A DNA stretch of 64,000 nucleotides, from NCBI GenBank assembly GCA_033782935.1, contig JAWQEG010000508.1, positions 615,501 through 679,500 of the forward strand, in the 5' to 3' direction. This DNA is from Petrolisthes cinctipes. Taxonomy: Eukaryota > Arthropoda > Malacostraca > Decapoda > Porcellanidae. Of this stretch, positions 48,101 through 60,212 are shown one piece after another. Both the position numbers and the translations under genes were made by a program. Under the pieces are notes generated by a model. That model was given only the letters and a program-made list of their open reading frames with translations, ran no database searches and was not told the DNA's origin. Within the stretch, counting starts at the first letter, position 1. Every line of letters starts with the position of its first letter.

Positions 48101-49091
48101 GCATGTTTTAACCTATATTTTGAAAATAGTCTAGCACTGTACAGATTGCTTCTGGGACCCCAAAATATTGAATTTTCGGGTGTTTTGAGCCTGAATTTGA
48201 GATATAAACGGGTACAGAAGATACATGCACATATTGACTTTGGGCACCAAAAATATCGATTTTCAGCATGTTTTGGGCCTGAATTTTGAAAATACTCTAA
48301 CACGGAGTAGGCATGTACAGATCGCTTCTGGGACCCCAAAATATCGAATTTTCGGGTGTTTAGGGCCAGAATTTGAGATATAAACGGGTACAGAAGATGC
48401 ATGCACATATCGACTTTTGGGCACCTAAAAGATCGATTTTCAGTATGTTTTTGGCCTGTATTTTGAAAATACTCTAACACGGAGTAGGCATGTACAGATA
48501 CCTTCTGGGACCTCTAAATATCGAATTTTCAGGTGTTTTGGGACTGAATTTGAGATATCGATTTTTTGGCACCTAAAATGTCGATTTTTAGCATGTTTTT
48601 AGCCTATATTTTGAAAATATTCTAGCACTGTGTAGGCATGTACAGATTGCTTCTGGGACCCCAAAATATTGAATTTTCGGGTGTTTTGAGCCTGAATTTG
48701 AGATATAAACGGGTACAGAAGATACATGCACATATTGACTTTGGGCATCTAAAATATCGATTTTCAGCATGTTTTGGGCCTGTATTTTGAAAATACTTTA
48801 ACACTGAGTAGGCATGTACAGATTGCTTCTGGGACCCCAAAATATTGAATTTTCGGGTGTTTTGAGCCTGAATTTGAGATATAAACGGGTACTGAAGATG
48901 CATGCACATATCGACTTTTGTGCACCTAAAAGATCGATTTTCAGTATGTTTTGAGCATGTATTTTGAAAATACTCTAACACGGAGTAGGCATGTACAGAT
49001 CGCTTCTGGGACCCCTAAAAATCGAATTTTCGGGTGTTTTGAGACTGAATTTGAGATATCGACTTTTTGGCACCTAAAAGATCGATTTTTA
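48101..49091 (+). repeat. Hexamer with a 1-bp deletion in M1 (991 bp)
   Basis: M1 48101 (165 bp; GCATGTTTTAACC), M2 48266, M3 48443, M4 48591, M5 48767, M6 48944. The lost base joins two complementary-strand frames into a 176-codon stretch (47950-48480); this is a by-product, not a gene. M3 has ATTTTCAGGTG, as at 37185. Confidence 0.92.
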
Positions 49092-50083
49092 GCATGTTTT
49101 TACCCTATATTTTGAAAATAGTCTAGCACTGTACAGATTGCTTCTGGGACCCCAAAATATTGAATTTTCGGGTGTTTTGAGCCTGAATTTGAGATATAAA
49201 CGGGTACAGAAGATACATGCACATATTGACTTTAGGCACCAAAAATATCGATTTTCAGCATGTTTTGGGCCTGAATTTTGAAAATACTCTAACACGGAGT
49301 AGGCATGTACAGATCGCTTCTGGGACCCCAAAATATCGAATTTTCCGGTGTTTAGGGCCAGAATTTGAGATATAAACGGGTACAGAAGATGCATGCACAT
49401 ATCGACTTTTGGGCACCTAAAAGATCGATTTTCAGTATGTTTTTGGCCTGTATTTTGAAAATACTCTAACACGGAGTAGGCATGTACAGATACCTTCTGG
49501 GACCTCTAAATATCGAATTTTCGGGTGTTTTGGGACTGAATTTGAGATATCGATTTTTTGGCACCTAAAATGTCGATTTTTAGCATGTTTTTAGCCTATA
49601 TTTTGAAAATATTCTAGCACTGTGTAGGCATGTACAGATTGCTTCTGGGACCCCAAAATATTGAATTTTCGGGTGTTTTGAGCCTGAATTTGAGATATAA
49701 ACGGGTACTGAAGATACATGCACATATTGACTTTGGGCATCTAAAATATCAATTTTCAGCATGTTTTGGGCCTGTATTTTGAAAATACTCTAACACTGAG
49801 TAGGCATGTACAGATTGCTTCTGGGACCCCAAAATATTGAATTTTCGGGTGTTTTGAGCCTGAATTTGAGATATAAACGGGTACTGAAGATGCATGCACA
49901 TATCGACTTTTGTGCACCTAAAAGATCGATTTTCAGTATGTTTTGAGCATGTATTTTGAAAATACTCTAACACGGAGTAGGCATGTACAGATCGCTTCTG
50001 GGACCCCTAAATATCGAATTTTCGGGTGTTTTGGGACTGAATTTGAGATATCGACTTTTTGGCACCTAAAAGATCGATTTTTA
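49092..50083 (+). repeat. Complete hexamer (992 bp)
   Basis: M1 49092 (TTTTTACCC and AAAATAGTCTAG), M2 49258 (ATTTTCCGGTG), M3 49435, M4 49583 (CpA end), M5 49759, M6 49936. M1 also has TTTAGGCACC, shared with 43347. Confidence 0.93.
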
Positions 50084-51715
50084 GCATGTTTTTAGCCTAT
50101 ATTTTGAAAATATTCTAGCACTGTACAGATTGCTTCTGGGACCCCAAAATATTGAATTTTCGGGTGTTTTGATCCTGAATTTGAGATATAAACGGGTACA
50201 GAAGATACATGCACAAATTGACTTTGGGCACCAAAAATATCGATTTTCAGCATGTTTTGGGCCTGAATTTTGAAAATACTCTAACACGGAGTAGGCATGT
50301 ACAGATCGCTTCTGGGACCCCAAAATATCGAATTTTCGGGTGTTTAGGGCCAGAATTTGAGATATAAACGGGTACAGAAGATGCATGCACATAACGACTT
50401 TTGGGCACCTAAAAGATCGATTTTCAGTATGTTTTTGGCCTGTATTTTGAAAATACTCTAACACGGAGTAGGCATGTACAGATACCTTCTGGGACCTCTA
50501 AATATCGAATTTTCGGGTGTTTTGGGACTGAATTTGAGATATCGATTTTTTGGCACCTAAAATGTCGATTTTCAGCATGTTTTTAGCCTATATTTTGAAA
50601 ATATTCTAGCACTGAGTAGGCATGTACAGATTGCTTCTGGGACCCCAAAATATTGAATTTTCGGGTGTTTTGAGCCTGAATTTGAGATATAAACGGGTAC
50701 TGAAGATGCATGCACATATCGACTTTTGTGCACCTAAAAGATCGATTTTCAGTATGTTTTGAGCATGTATTTTGAAAATACTCTAACACGGAGTAGGCAT
50801 GTACAGATCGCTTCTGGGACCCCTAAATATCGAATTTTCGGGTGTTTTGGGACTGAATTTGAGATATCGACTTTTTGGCACCTAAAAGATCGATTTTTAG
50901 CATGTTTTTAGCCTATATTTTGAAAATATTCTAGCACTGTACAGATTGCTTCTGGGACCCCAAAATATTGAATTTTCGGGTGTTTTGAGCCTGAATTTGA
51001 GATATAAACGGGTACAGAAGATACATGCACATATTGACTTTGGGCTCCAAAAATATCGATTTTCAGCATGTTTTGGGCCTGAATTTTGAAAATACTCTAA
51101 CACGGAGTAGGCATGTACAGATCGTTTCTGGGACCCCAAAATATCGAATTGTCGGTTGTTTAGGGCCAGAATTTGAGATATAAACGGGTACAGAAGATGC
51201 ATGCACATATCGACTTTTGGGCACCTAAAAGATCGATTTTCAGTATGTTTTTGGCCTGTATTTTGAAAATACTCTAACACGGAGTAGGCATGTACAGATA
51301 CCTTCTGGGACCTCTAAATATCGAATTTTCGGGTGTTTTGGGACTGAATTTGAGATATCGACTTTTTGGCACCTAAAAGATCGATTTTTAGCATGTTTTT
51401 AGCCTATATTTTGAAAATATTCTAGCACTGAGTAGGCATGTACAGATTGCTTCTGGGACCCCAAAATATTGAATTTTCGGGTGTTTTGAGCCTGAATTTG
51501 AGATATAAACGGGTACTGAAGATGCATGCACATATCGACTTTTGTGCACCTAAAAGATCGATTTTCCGTATGTTTTGAGCATGTATTTTGAAAATACTCT
51601 AACACGGAGTAGGCATGTACAGATCGCTTCTGGGACCCCTAAATATCGAATTTTCGGGTGTTTTGGGACTGAATTTGAGATATCGACTTTTTGGCACCTA
51701 AAAGATCGATTTTTA
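50084..51715 (+). repeat. Two adjacent pentamers (816 bp each)
   Basis: First: M1 50084 (GATCCTG), M2 50250, M3 50427, M4/M5 hybrid 50575, M6 50752. Second: M1 50900 (GGGCTCCAAAAAT), M2 51066 (GATCGTTTC, TTGTCGGTTG), M3 51243 with M6-type end, M4/M5 hybrid 51391, M6 51568. Both hybrids have CACTGAGTAGG rather than CACTGTGTAGG. Confidence 0.92.
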
Positions 51716-52355
51716 GCATGTTTTTAGCCTATATTTTGAAAATATTCTAGCACTGTACAGATTGCTTCTAAGACCCCAAAATATTGAATTTTCGGGTGTT
51801 TTGAGCCTGAATTTGAGATATAAACGGGTACAGAAGATACATGCACATATTGACTTTGGGCACCAAAAATATCGATTTTCAGCATGTTTTGGGCCTGAAT
51901 TTTGAAAATACTCTAACACTGAGTAGGCATGTACAGATTGCTTCTGGGACCCCAAAATATCGAATTTTCGGGTGTTTAGGGCCAGAATTTGAGATATCGA
52001 TTTTTTGGCACCTAAAATGTCGATTTTCAGCATGTTTTTAGCCTATATTTTGAAATTATTCTAGCACTGTGTAGGCATGTACAGATTGCTTCTGGGACAC
52101 CAAAATATTGAATTTTCGGGTGTTTTATAGCCTGAATTTGAGATATAAACGGGTACTGAAGATGCATGCGCATATCGACTTTTGTGCACCTAAAAGATCG
52201 ATTTTCAGTATGTTTTGAGCATGTATTTTGAAAATACTCTAACACGGTGTAGGCATGTACAGATCGCTTCTGGGACCCCTAAATATCGAATTTTCGGGTG
52301 TTTTGGGACTGAATTTGAGATATCGACTTTTTGGCACCTAAAAGATCGATTTTTA
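51716..52355 (+). repeat. Tetramer HOR variant (640 bp)
   Basis: M1 51716 (CTTCTAAGACC), M2/M3 hybrid 51882 (148 bp, CACTGAGTAGG and GATTGCTTC, an M5-like patch), M4/M5 hybrid 52030 (178 bp; GTTTTATAGCC gains one base), M6 52208 (CACGGTGTAGG). This is the only tetramer not followed by the M1/M4 trimer. Confidence 0.92.
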
Positions 52356-53171
52356 GCATGTTTTTAGCGTATATTTTGAAAATATTCTAGCACTGTACAG
52401 ATTGCTTCTGGGACCCCAAAATATTGAATTTTCGGGTGTTTTGAGCCTGAATTTGAGATATAAACGGGTACAGAAGATACATGCACATATTGACTTTGGG
52501 CACCAAAAATATCGATTTTCAGCATGTTTTGGGCCTGAATTTTGAAAATACTCTAACACGGAGTAGGCATGTACAGATCGCTTCTGGGACCCCAAAATAT
52601 CGAATTTTCGGGTGTTTAGGGCCAGAATTTGAGATATAAACGGGTACAGAAGATGCATGCACATATCGACTTTTGGGCACCTAAAAGATCGATTTTCAGT
52701 ATGTTTTTGGCCTGTATTTTGAAAATACTCTAACACGGAGTAGGCATGTACAGATACCCTCTTGGACCTCTAAATATCGAATTTTCGGGTGTTTTGGGAC
52801 TGAATTTGAGATATCGATTTTTTGGCACCTAAAATGTCGATTTTTAGCATGTTTTTAGCCTATATTTTGAAAATATTCTAGCACTGTGTAGGCATGTACA
52901 GATTGCTTCTGGGACCCCAAAATATTGAATTTTCGGGTGTTTTGAGCCTGAATTTGAGATATAAACGGGTACTGAAGATGCATGCACATATCGACTTTTG
53001 TGCACCTAAAAGATCGATTTTCAGTATGTTTTGAGCATGTATTTTGAAAATACTCTAACACGGAGTAGGCATGTACAGATCGCTTCTGGGACCCCTAAAT
53101 ATCGAATTTTCGGGTGTTTTGGGACTGAATTTGAGATATCGACTTTTTGGCACCTAAAAGATCGATTTTTA
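52356..53171 (+). repeat. Pentamer HOR variant (816 bp)
   Basis: M1 52356 (TTTTTAGCGTAT), M2 52522, M3 52699 (GATACCCTCTTGG), M4/M5 hybrid 52847, M6 53024. Confidence 0.92.
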
Positions 53172-54163
53172 GCATGTTTTTAGCCTATATTTTGAAAATA
53201 TTCTAGCACTGTACAGATTGCTTCTGGAACCCCAAAATATTGAATTTTCGGGTGTTTTGAGCCTGAATTTGAGATATAAACGGGTACAGAAGATACATGC
53301 ACATATTGACTTTGGGCACCAAAAATATCGATTTTCAGCATGTTTTGGGCCTGAATTTTGAAAATACTCTACCACGGAGTAGGCATGTACAGATCGCTTC
53401 TGGGACCCCAAAATATCGAATTTTCGGGTGTTTAGGGCCAGAATTTGAGATATAAACGGGTACAGAAGATGCATGCACATATCGACTTTTGGGCACCTAA
53501 AAGATCGATTTTCAGTATGTTTTTGGCCTGTATTTTGAAAATACTCTAACACGGAGTAGGCATGTACAGATACCTTCTGGGACCTCTAAATATCGAATTT
53601 TCGGGTGTTTTGGGACTGAATTTGAGATATCGATTTTTTGGCACCTAAAATGTCGATTTTTAGCATGTTTTTAGCCTATATTTTGAAAATATTCTAGCAC
53701 TGTGTAGGCATGTACAGATTGCTTCTGGGACCCCAAAATATTGAATTTTCGGGTGTTTTGAGCCTGAATTTGAGATATAAACGGGTACTGAAGATACATG
53801 CACATATTGACTTTGGGCATCTAAAATATCGATTTTCAGCATGTTTTGGGCCTGTATTTTGAAAATACTCTAACACTGAGTAGGCATGTACAGATTGCTT
53901 CTGGGACCCCAAAATATTGAATTTTCGGGTGTTTTGAGCCTGAATTTGAGATATAAACGGGTACTGAAGATGCATGCACATATCGACTTTTGTGCACCTA
54001 AAAGATCGATTTTCAGTATGTTTTGAGCATGTATTTTGAAAATACTCTAACACGGAGTAGGCATGTACAGATCGCTTCTGGGACCCCTAAATATCGAATT
54101 TTCGGGTGTTTTGGGACTGAATTTGAGATATCGACTTTTTGGCACCTAAAAGATCGATTTTTA
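53172..54163 (+). repeat. Complete hexamer (992 bp)
   Basis: M1 53172 (CTGGAACCCC), M2 53338 (CTCTACCACGG), M3 53515, M4 53663 (GGTACTGAAG followed by ATACATG, CpG end kept), M5 53839, M6 54016. It separates the pentamer-rich part from the tetramer-rich right flank. Confidence 0.93.
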
Positions 54164-55293
54164 GCATGTTTTTAGCCTATATTTTGAAAATATTCTAGCA
54201 CTGTATAGATTGCTTCTGGGAACCCAAAATATTGAATTTTCGGGTGTTTTGAGCCTGAATTTGAGATATAAACGGGTACAGAAGATACATGCACATATTG
54301 ACTTTGGGCACCAAAAATATCGATTTTCAGCATGTTTTGGGCCTGAATTTTGAAAATACTCTAACACGGAGTAGGCATGTACAGATCGCTTCTGGGACCC
54401 CAAAATATCGAATTTTCGGGTGTTTAGGGCCAGAATTTGAGATATCGATTTTTTGACACCTAAAATGTCGATTTTCAGCATGTTTTTAGCCTATATTTTG
54501 AAAATATTCTAGCACTGTGTAGGCATGTACAGATTGCTTCTGGGACCCCAAAATATTGAATTTTCGGGTGTTCTGAGCCTGAATTTGAGATATAAACGGG
54601 TACTGAAGATGCATGCACATATCGACTTTTGTGCACCTAAAAGATCGATTTTCAGTATGTTTTGAGCATGTATTTTGAAAATACTCTAACACGGAGTAGG
54701 CATGTACAGATCGCTTCTGGGACCCCTAAATATCGAATTTTCGGGTGTTTTGGGACTGAATTTGAGATATCAACTTTTTGGCACCTAAAAGATCGATTTT
54801 TAGCATGTTTTTAGCCTATATTTTGAAAATATTCTAGCACTGTACAGATTGCTTCTGGGACCCCAAAATATTGAATTTTCGGGTGTTTTGAGCCTGAATT
54901 TGAGATATAAACGGGTACAGAAGATACATGCACATATTGACTTTGGGCATCTAAAATATCGATTTTCAGCATGTTTTGGGCCTGTATTTTGAAAATACTC
55001 TAACACTGAGTAGGCATGTACAGATTGCTTCTGGGACCCCAAAATATTGAATTTTCGGGTGTTTTGAGCCTGAATTTGAGATATAAACGGGTACTGAAGA
55101 TGCATGCACATATCGACTTTTGTGCACCTAAAAGATCGATTTTCAGTATGTTTTGAGCATGTATTTTGAAAATACTCTAACACGGAGTAGGCATATACAG
55201 ATCACTTCTGGGACCCCTAAATATCGAATTTTCGGGTGTTTTGGGACTGAATTTGAGATATCGACTTTTTGGCACCTAAAAGATCGATTTTTA
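54164..55293 (+). repeat. Tetramer (639 bp) plus trimer (491 bp)
   Basis: M1 54164 (CACTGTATAG, GGGAACCC), M2/M3 hybrid 54330 (TTTGACACC), M4/M5 hybrid 54478 (GTGTTCTGAGCC), M6 54655 (ATATCAAC); then M1/M4 hybrid 54803, M5 54969, M6 55146 (CATATACAGATCAC). Confidence 0.92.
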
Positions 55294-56285
55294 GCATGTT
55301 TTTAGCCTATATTTTGAAAATATTCTAGCACTGTACAGATTGCTTCTGGGACCCCAAAATATTGAATTTTCGGGTGTTTTGAGCCTGAATTTGAGATATA
55401 AACGGGTACAGAAGATACATGCACATATTGACTTTGGGCACCAAAAATATCGATTTTCAGCATGTTTTGGGCCTGAATTTTGAAAATACTCTAACACGGA
55501 GTAGGCATGTACAGATCGCTTCTGGGACCCCAAAATATCGAATTTTCGGGTGTTTAGGGCCAGAATTTGAGATATAAACGGGTACAGAAGATTTATGCAC
55601 ATATCGACTTTTGGGCACCTAAAAGATCGATTTTCAGTATGTTTTTGGCCTGTATTTTGAAAATACTCTAACACAGAGTAGGCATGTACAGATACCTTCT
55701 GGGACCTCTAAATATCGAATTTTAGGGTGTTTTGGGACTGAATTTGAGATATCGATTTTTTGGCACCTAAAATGTCGATTTTTAGCATGTTTTTAGCCTA
55801 TATTTTGAAAATATTCTAGCACTGTGTAGGCATGTACAGATTGCTTCTGGGACCCCAAAATATTGAATTTTCGGGTGTTTTGAGCCTGAATTTGAGATAT
55901 AAACGGGTACTGAAGATACATGCACATATTGACTTTGGGCATCTAAAATATCGATTTTCAGCATGTTTTGGGCCTGTATTTTGAAAATACTCTAACACGG
56001 AGTAGGCATGTACAGATCGCTTCTGGGACCCCAAAATATCGAATTTTCGGGTGTTTAGGGCCAGAATTTGAGATATAAACGGGTACTGAAGATGCATGCA
56101 CATATCGACTTTTGTGCACCTAAAAGATCGATTTTCAGTATGTTTTGAGCATGTATTTTGAAAATACTCTAACACGGAGTAGGCATGTACAGATCGCTTC
56201 TGGGACCCCTAAATATCGAATTTTCGGGTGTTTTGGGACTGAATTTGAGATATCGACTTTTTGGCACCTAAAAGATCGATTTTTT
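55294..56285 (+). repeat. Hexamer with mosaic M5 (992 bp)
   Basis: M1 55294, M2 55460 (AGATTTATGCAC, palindrome lost), M3 55637 (ATTTTAGGGTG), M4 55785, M5/M2/M5 mosaic 55961 (M5 start, M2-like CACGGAG to GGGCCAG, M5 tail), M6 56138 ending GATTTTTTGCATG. The same mosaic is at 62853. Confidence 0.92.
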
Positions 56286-56599
56286 GCATGTTTTTAGCCT
56301 ATATTTTGAAAATATTCTAGCACTGTACAGATTGCTTCTGGGACCCCAAAATATTGAATTTTCGGGTGTTTTGAGCCTGAATTTGAGATATAAACGGGTA
56401 CAGAAGATACATGCACATATTGACTTTGGGCACCAAAAATATCGATTTTCAGCATGTTTTGGGCCTGAATTTTGAAAATACTCTAACACGGAGTAGGCAT
56501 GTACAGATCGCTTCTGGGACCCCAAAATATCGAATTTTCGGGTGTTTAGGGCCAGAATTTGAGATATCGATTTTTTGGCACCTAAAATGTCGATTTTCA
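56286..56599 (+). repeat. Dimer HOR variant (314 bp)
   Basis: M1 56286 (166 bp) and M2/M3 hybrid 56452 (148 bp). The same dimer is at 63178. Confidence 0.92.
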
Positions 56600-57414
56600 G
56601 CATGTTTTTAGCCTATATTTTGAAAATATTCTAGCACTGTACAGATTGCTTCTGGGACCCCAAAATATTGAATTTTCGGGTGTTTTGAGCCTGAATTTGA
56701 GATATAAACGGGTACAGAAGATACATGCACATATTGACTTTGGGCACCAAAAATATCGATTTTCAGCATGTTTTGGGCCTGAATTTTGAAAATACTCTAA
56801 CACGGAGTAGGCATGTACAGATCGCTTCTGGGACCCAAAAATATCGAATTTTCGGGTGTTTAGGGCCAGAATTTGAGATATAAACGGGTACAGAAGATGC
56901 ATGCACATATCGACTTTTGGGCACCTAAAAGATCGATTTTCAGTATGTTTTTGGCCTGTATTTTGAAAATACTCTAACACGGAGTAGGCATGTACAGATA
57001 CCTTCTGGGACCTCTAAATATCGAATTTTAGGGTGTTTAGGGACTGAATTTGATATATCGATTTTTTGGCACCTAAAATGTCGATTTTTAGCATGTTTTT
57101 AGCCTATATTTTGAAAATATTCTAGCACTGTGTAGGCATGTACAGATTGCTCCTGGGACCCCAAAATATTGAATTTTCGGGTGTTTTGAGCCTGAATTTG
57201 AGATATAAACGGGTACTGAAGATACATGCACATATTGACTTTGGGCATCTAAAATATCGATTTTCAGCATGTTTTGGGCCTGTATTTTGAAAATACTCTA
57301 ACACGGAGTAGGCATGTACAGATCGCTTCTGGGACCCCTAAATATCGAATTTTCGGGTGTTTTGGGACTGAATTTGAGATATCGAATTTTTGGCACCTAA
57401 AAGATCGATTTTTA
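56600..57414 (+). repeat. Pentamer HOR variant with M5/M6 fusion (815 bp)
   Basis: M1 56600, M2 56766 (GGGACCCAAAAATATCG), M3 56943 (ATTTTAGGGTGTTTAGGG, TTTGATATATCG), M4 57091 (TTGCTCCTGG), M5/M6 hybrid 57267 (148 bp, ATATCGAATTTTTGG). Confidence 0.92.
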
Positions 57415-58542
57415 GCATGTTTTTAGCCTATATTTTGAAAATATTCTAGCACTGTACAGATTGCTTCTGGGACCCCAAAATATTGAATTTTCGGGTGTTT
57501 TGAGCCTGAATTTGAGATATAAACGGGTACAGAAGATACATGCACATATTGACTTTGGGCACCACAAATATCGATTTTCAGCATGTTTTGGGCCTGAATT
57601 TTGAAAATACTCTAACACGGAGTAGGCATGTACAGATCGCTTCTGGGACCCCAAAATATCGAATTTTCGGGTGTTTAGGGACAGAATTTGAGATATCGAT
57701 TTTTGCACCTAAAATGTCGATTTTCAGCTTGTTTTTAGCCTATATTTTGAAAATATTCTAGCACTGTGTAGGCATGTACAGATTGCTTCTGGGACCCCAA
57801 AATTTTGAATTTTCGGGTGTTTTGAGCCTGAATTTGAGATATAAACGGGTACTGAAGATGCATGCACATATCGACTTTTGTGCACCTAAAAGATCGATTT
57901 TCAGTATGTTTTGAGCATGTATTTTGAAAATACTCTAACACGGAGTAGGCATGTACAGATCGCTTCTGGGACCCCTAAATATCGAATTTTCGGGTGTTTT
58001 GGGACTGAATTTGAGATATCAACTTTTTGGCACCTAAAAGATCGATTTTTAGCATGTTTTTAGCCTATATTTTGAAAATATTCTAGCACTGTACAGATTG
58101 CTTCTGGGACCCCAAAATTTTGAATTTTCGAGTGTTTTGAGCCTCAATTTGAGATATAAACGGGTACAGAAGATACATGCACATATTGACTTTGGGCATC
58201 TAAAATATCGATTTTCAGCATGTTTTGGGCCTGTATTTTGAAAATACTCTAACACTGAGTAGGCATGTACAGATTGCTTCTGGGACCCCAAAATATTGAA
58301 TTTTCGGGTGTTTTGAGCCTGAATTTGAGATATAAACGGGTACTGAAGATGCATGCACATATCGACTTTTGTGCACCTAAAAGATCGATTTTCAGTATGT
58401 TTTGAGCATGTATTTTGAAAATACTCTAACACGGAGTAGGCATGTACAGATCACTTCTGGGACCCCTAAATATCGAATTTTCGGGTGTTTTGGGACTGAA
58501 TTTGAGATATCGACTTTTTGGCACCTAAAAGATCGATTTTTA
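57415..58542 (+). repeat. Tetramer (637 bp) plus trimer (491 bp)
   Basis: M1 57415 (CACCACAAATATCG), M2/M3 hybrid 57581 (146 bp, the shortest monomer; GATTTTTGCACC has lost 2 bp), M4/M5 hybrid 57727 (starts GCTTG), M6 57904 (ATATCAAC); then M1/M4 hybrid 58052, M5 58218, M6 58395 (GATCACTTC). Both A-type heads share AAAATTTTGAATTTTCG. Confidence 0.92.
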
Positions 58543-60212
58543 GCATGTTTTTAGCCTATATTTTAAAAATATTCTAGCACTGTACAAATTGCTTCTGGGA
58601 CCCCAAAATATTGAATTTTCGGGTGTTTTGAGCCTGAATTTGAGATATAAACGGGTACAGAAGATACATGCACATATTGACTTTGGGCACCAAAAATATC
58701 GATTTTCAGCATATTTTGGGCCTGAATTTTGAAAATACTCTAACACAGAGTAGGCATGTACAGATCGCTTCTGAGACCCCAAAATATCGAATTTTCGGGT
58801 GTTTAGGGCCAGAATTTGAGATATAAACGGGTACAGAAGATGCATGCACATATCGACTTTTGGGCACCTAAAAGATCGATTTTCAGTATGTTTTTGGCCT
58901 GTATTTTGAAAATACTCTAACACGGAGTAGGCATGTACAGATACCTTCTGGGACCTCTAAATATCGAATTTTAGGGTGTTTTGGGACTGAATTTGAGATA
59001 TCGATTTTTTGGCACCTAAAATGTCGATTTTTAGCATGTTTTTAGCCTATATTTTGAAAATATTCTAGCCCTGTGTAGGCATGTACAGATTGCTTCTGGG
59101 ACCCCAAAATATTGAATTTTCGGGTGTTTTGAGCCTGAATTTGAGATATAAACGGGTACAGAAGATACATGCACATATTGACTTTGGGCATCTAAAATAT
59201 CGATTTTCATCATGTTTTGGGCCTGTATTTTGAAAATACTTTAACACTGAGTAGGCATGTACAGATTGCTTCTGGGACCCCAAAATATTGAATTTTCGGG
59301 TGTTTTGAGCCTGAATTTGAGATATAAACGGGTACTGAAGATGCATGCACATATCGACTTTTGTGCACCTAAAAGATCGATTTTCAGTATGTTTTGAGCA
59401 TGTATTTTGAAAATACTCTAACACGGAGTAGGCATGTACAGATCGCTTCTGGGACCCCAAAATATCGAATTTTCGGGTGTTTAGGGTCAGAATTTGAGAT
59501 ATAAACGGGTACAGAATATGCATGCACATATCGACTTTTGGGCACCTAAAACATCGATTTTCAGTATGTTTTTGGCCTGTATTTTGAAAATACTCTAACA
59601 CGGAGAAGGCATGTACAGATACCTTCTGAGACCTCTAAATATCGAATTTTCGTGTGTTTTGGGACTGAATTTGAGATATCGATTTTTTGGCACCTAAAAT
59701 GTCGATTTTTAGCATGTTTTTAGCCTATATTTTGAAAATATTCTAGCACTGTGTAGGCATGTACAGATTGCTTCTGGGACCCCAAAATATTGAATTTTCG
59801 GGTGTTTTGAGCCTGAATTTGAGATATAAACGGGTACTGAAGATACATGCACATATTGACTTTGTGCATCTAAAATATCGATTTTCAGCATGTTTTGGGC
59901 CTGTATTTTGAAAATACTCTAACACTGAGTAGGCATGTACAGATTGCTTCTGGGACCCCAAAATATTGAATTTTCGGGTGTTTTGAGCCTGAATTTGAGA
60001 TATAAACGGGTACTGAAGATGCATGCACATATCGACTTTTGTACACCTAAAAGATCGATTTTCAGTATGTTTTGAGCATGTATTTTGAAAATACTCTAAC
60101 ACGGAGTAGGCATGTACAGATCGCTTCTGGGACCCCTAAATATCGAATTTTCGGGTGTTTTGGGACTGAATTTGAGATATCGACTTTTTGGCACCTAAAA
60201 GATCGATTTTTA
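58543..60212 (+). repeat. Decamer HOR variant (1670 bp), isolated copy
   Basis: M1 58543, M2 58709 (GCATATTTTGGG), M3 58886, M4 59034, M5 59210 (CATCATG boundary), M6/M2 hybrid 59387 (GGGTCAG), M3 59564, M4 59712, M5 59888, M6 60065. It lies far from the other decamers (6.8-31.3 kb) but carries the same fusion and marker. The complementary strand holds the longest open stretch in the window (59065-59601, about 178 codons), a by-product of consecutive 177-bp monomers. Confidence 0.92.

Larger units (their letters stand above)
35370..49090 (+). repeat. Segment pair about 11345 bp apart (35.4-37.7 and 46.7-49.1 kb)
   Basis: Starts 35438, 35605, 35753, 36254 and 36755 recur 11346 bp later, and 11345 bp later after the 1-bp deletion at about 48108. 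Shared markers are GTTTTGGTACTG, GGCCCTG and ATTTTCAGGTG. Confidence 0.85.

Noticed and set aside
59065..59601. Longest open frame (complementary strand, about 178 codons) as a protein gene
   Set aside because: It lies wholly in satellite monomers, its ends are set by monomer boundaries, shorter versions recur in most hexamers, and neighbouring copies differ by frameshifts and stops without constraint.
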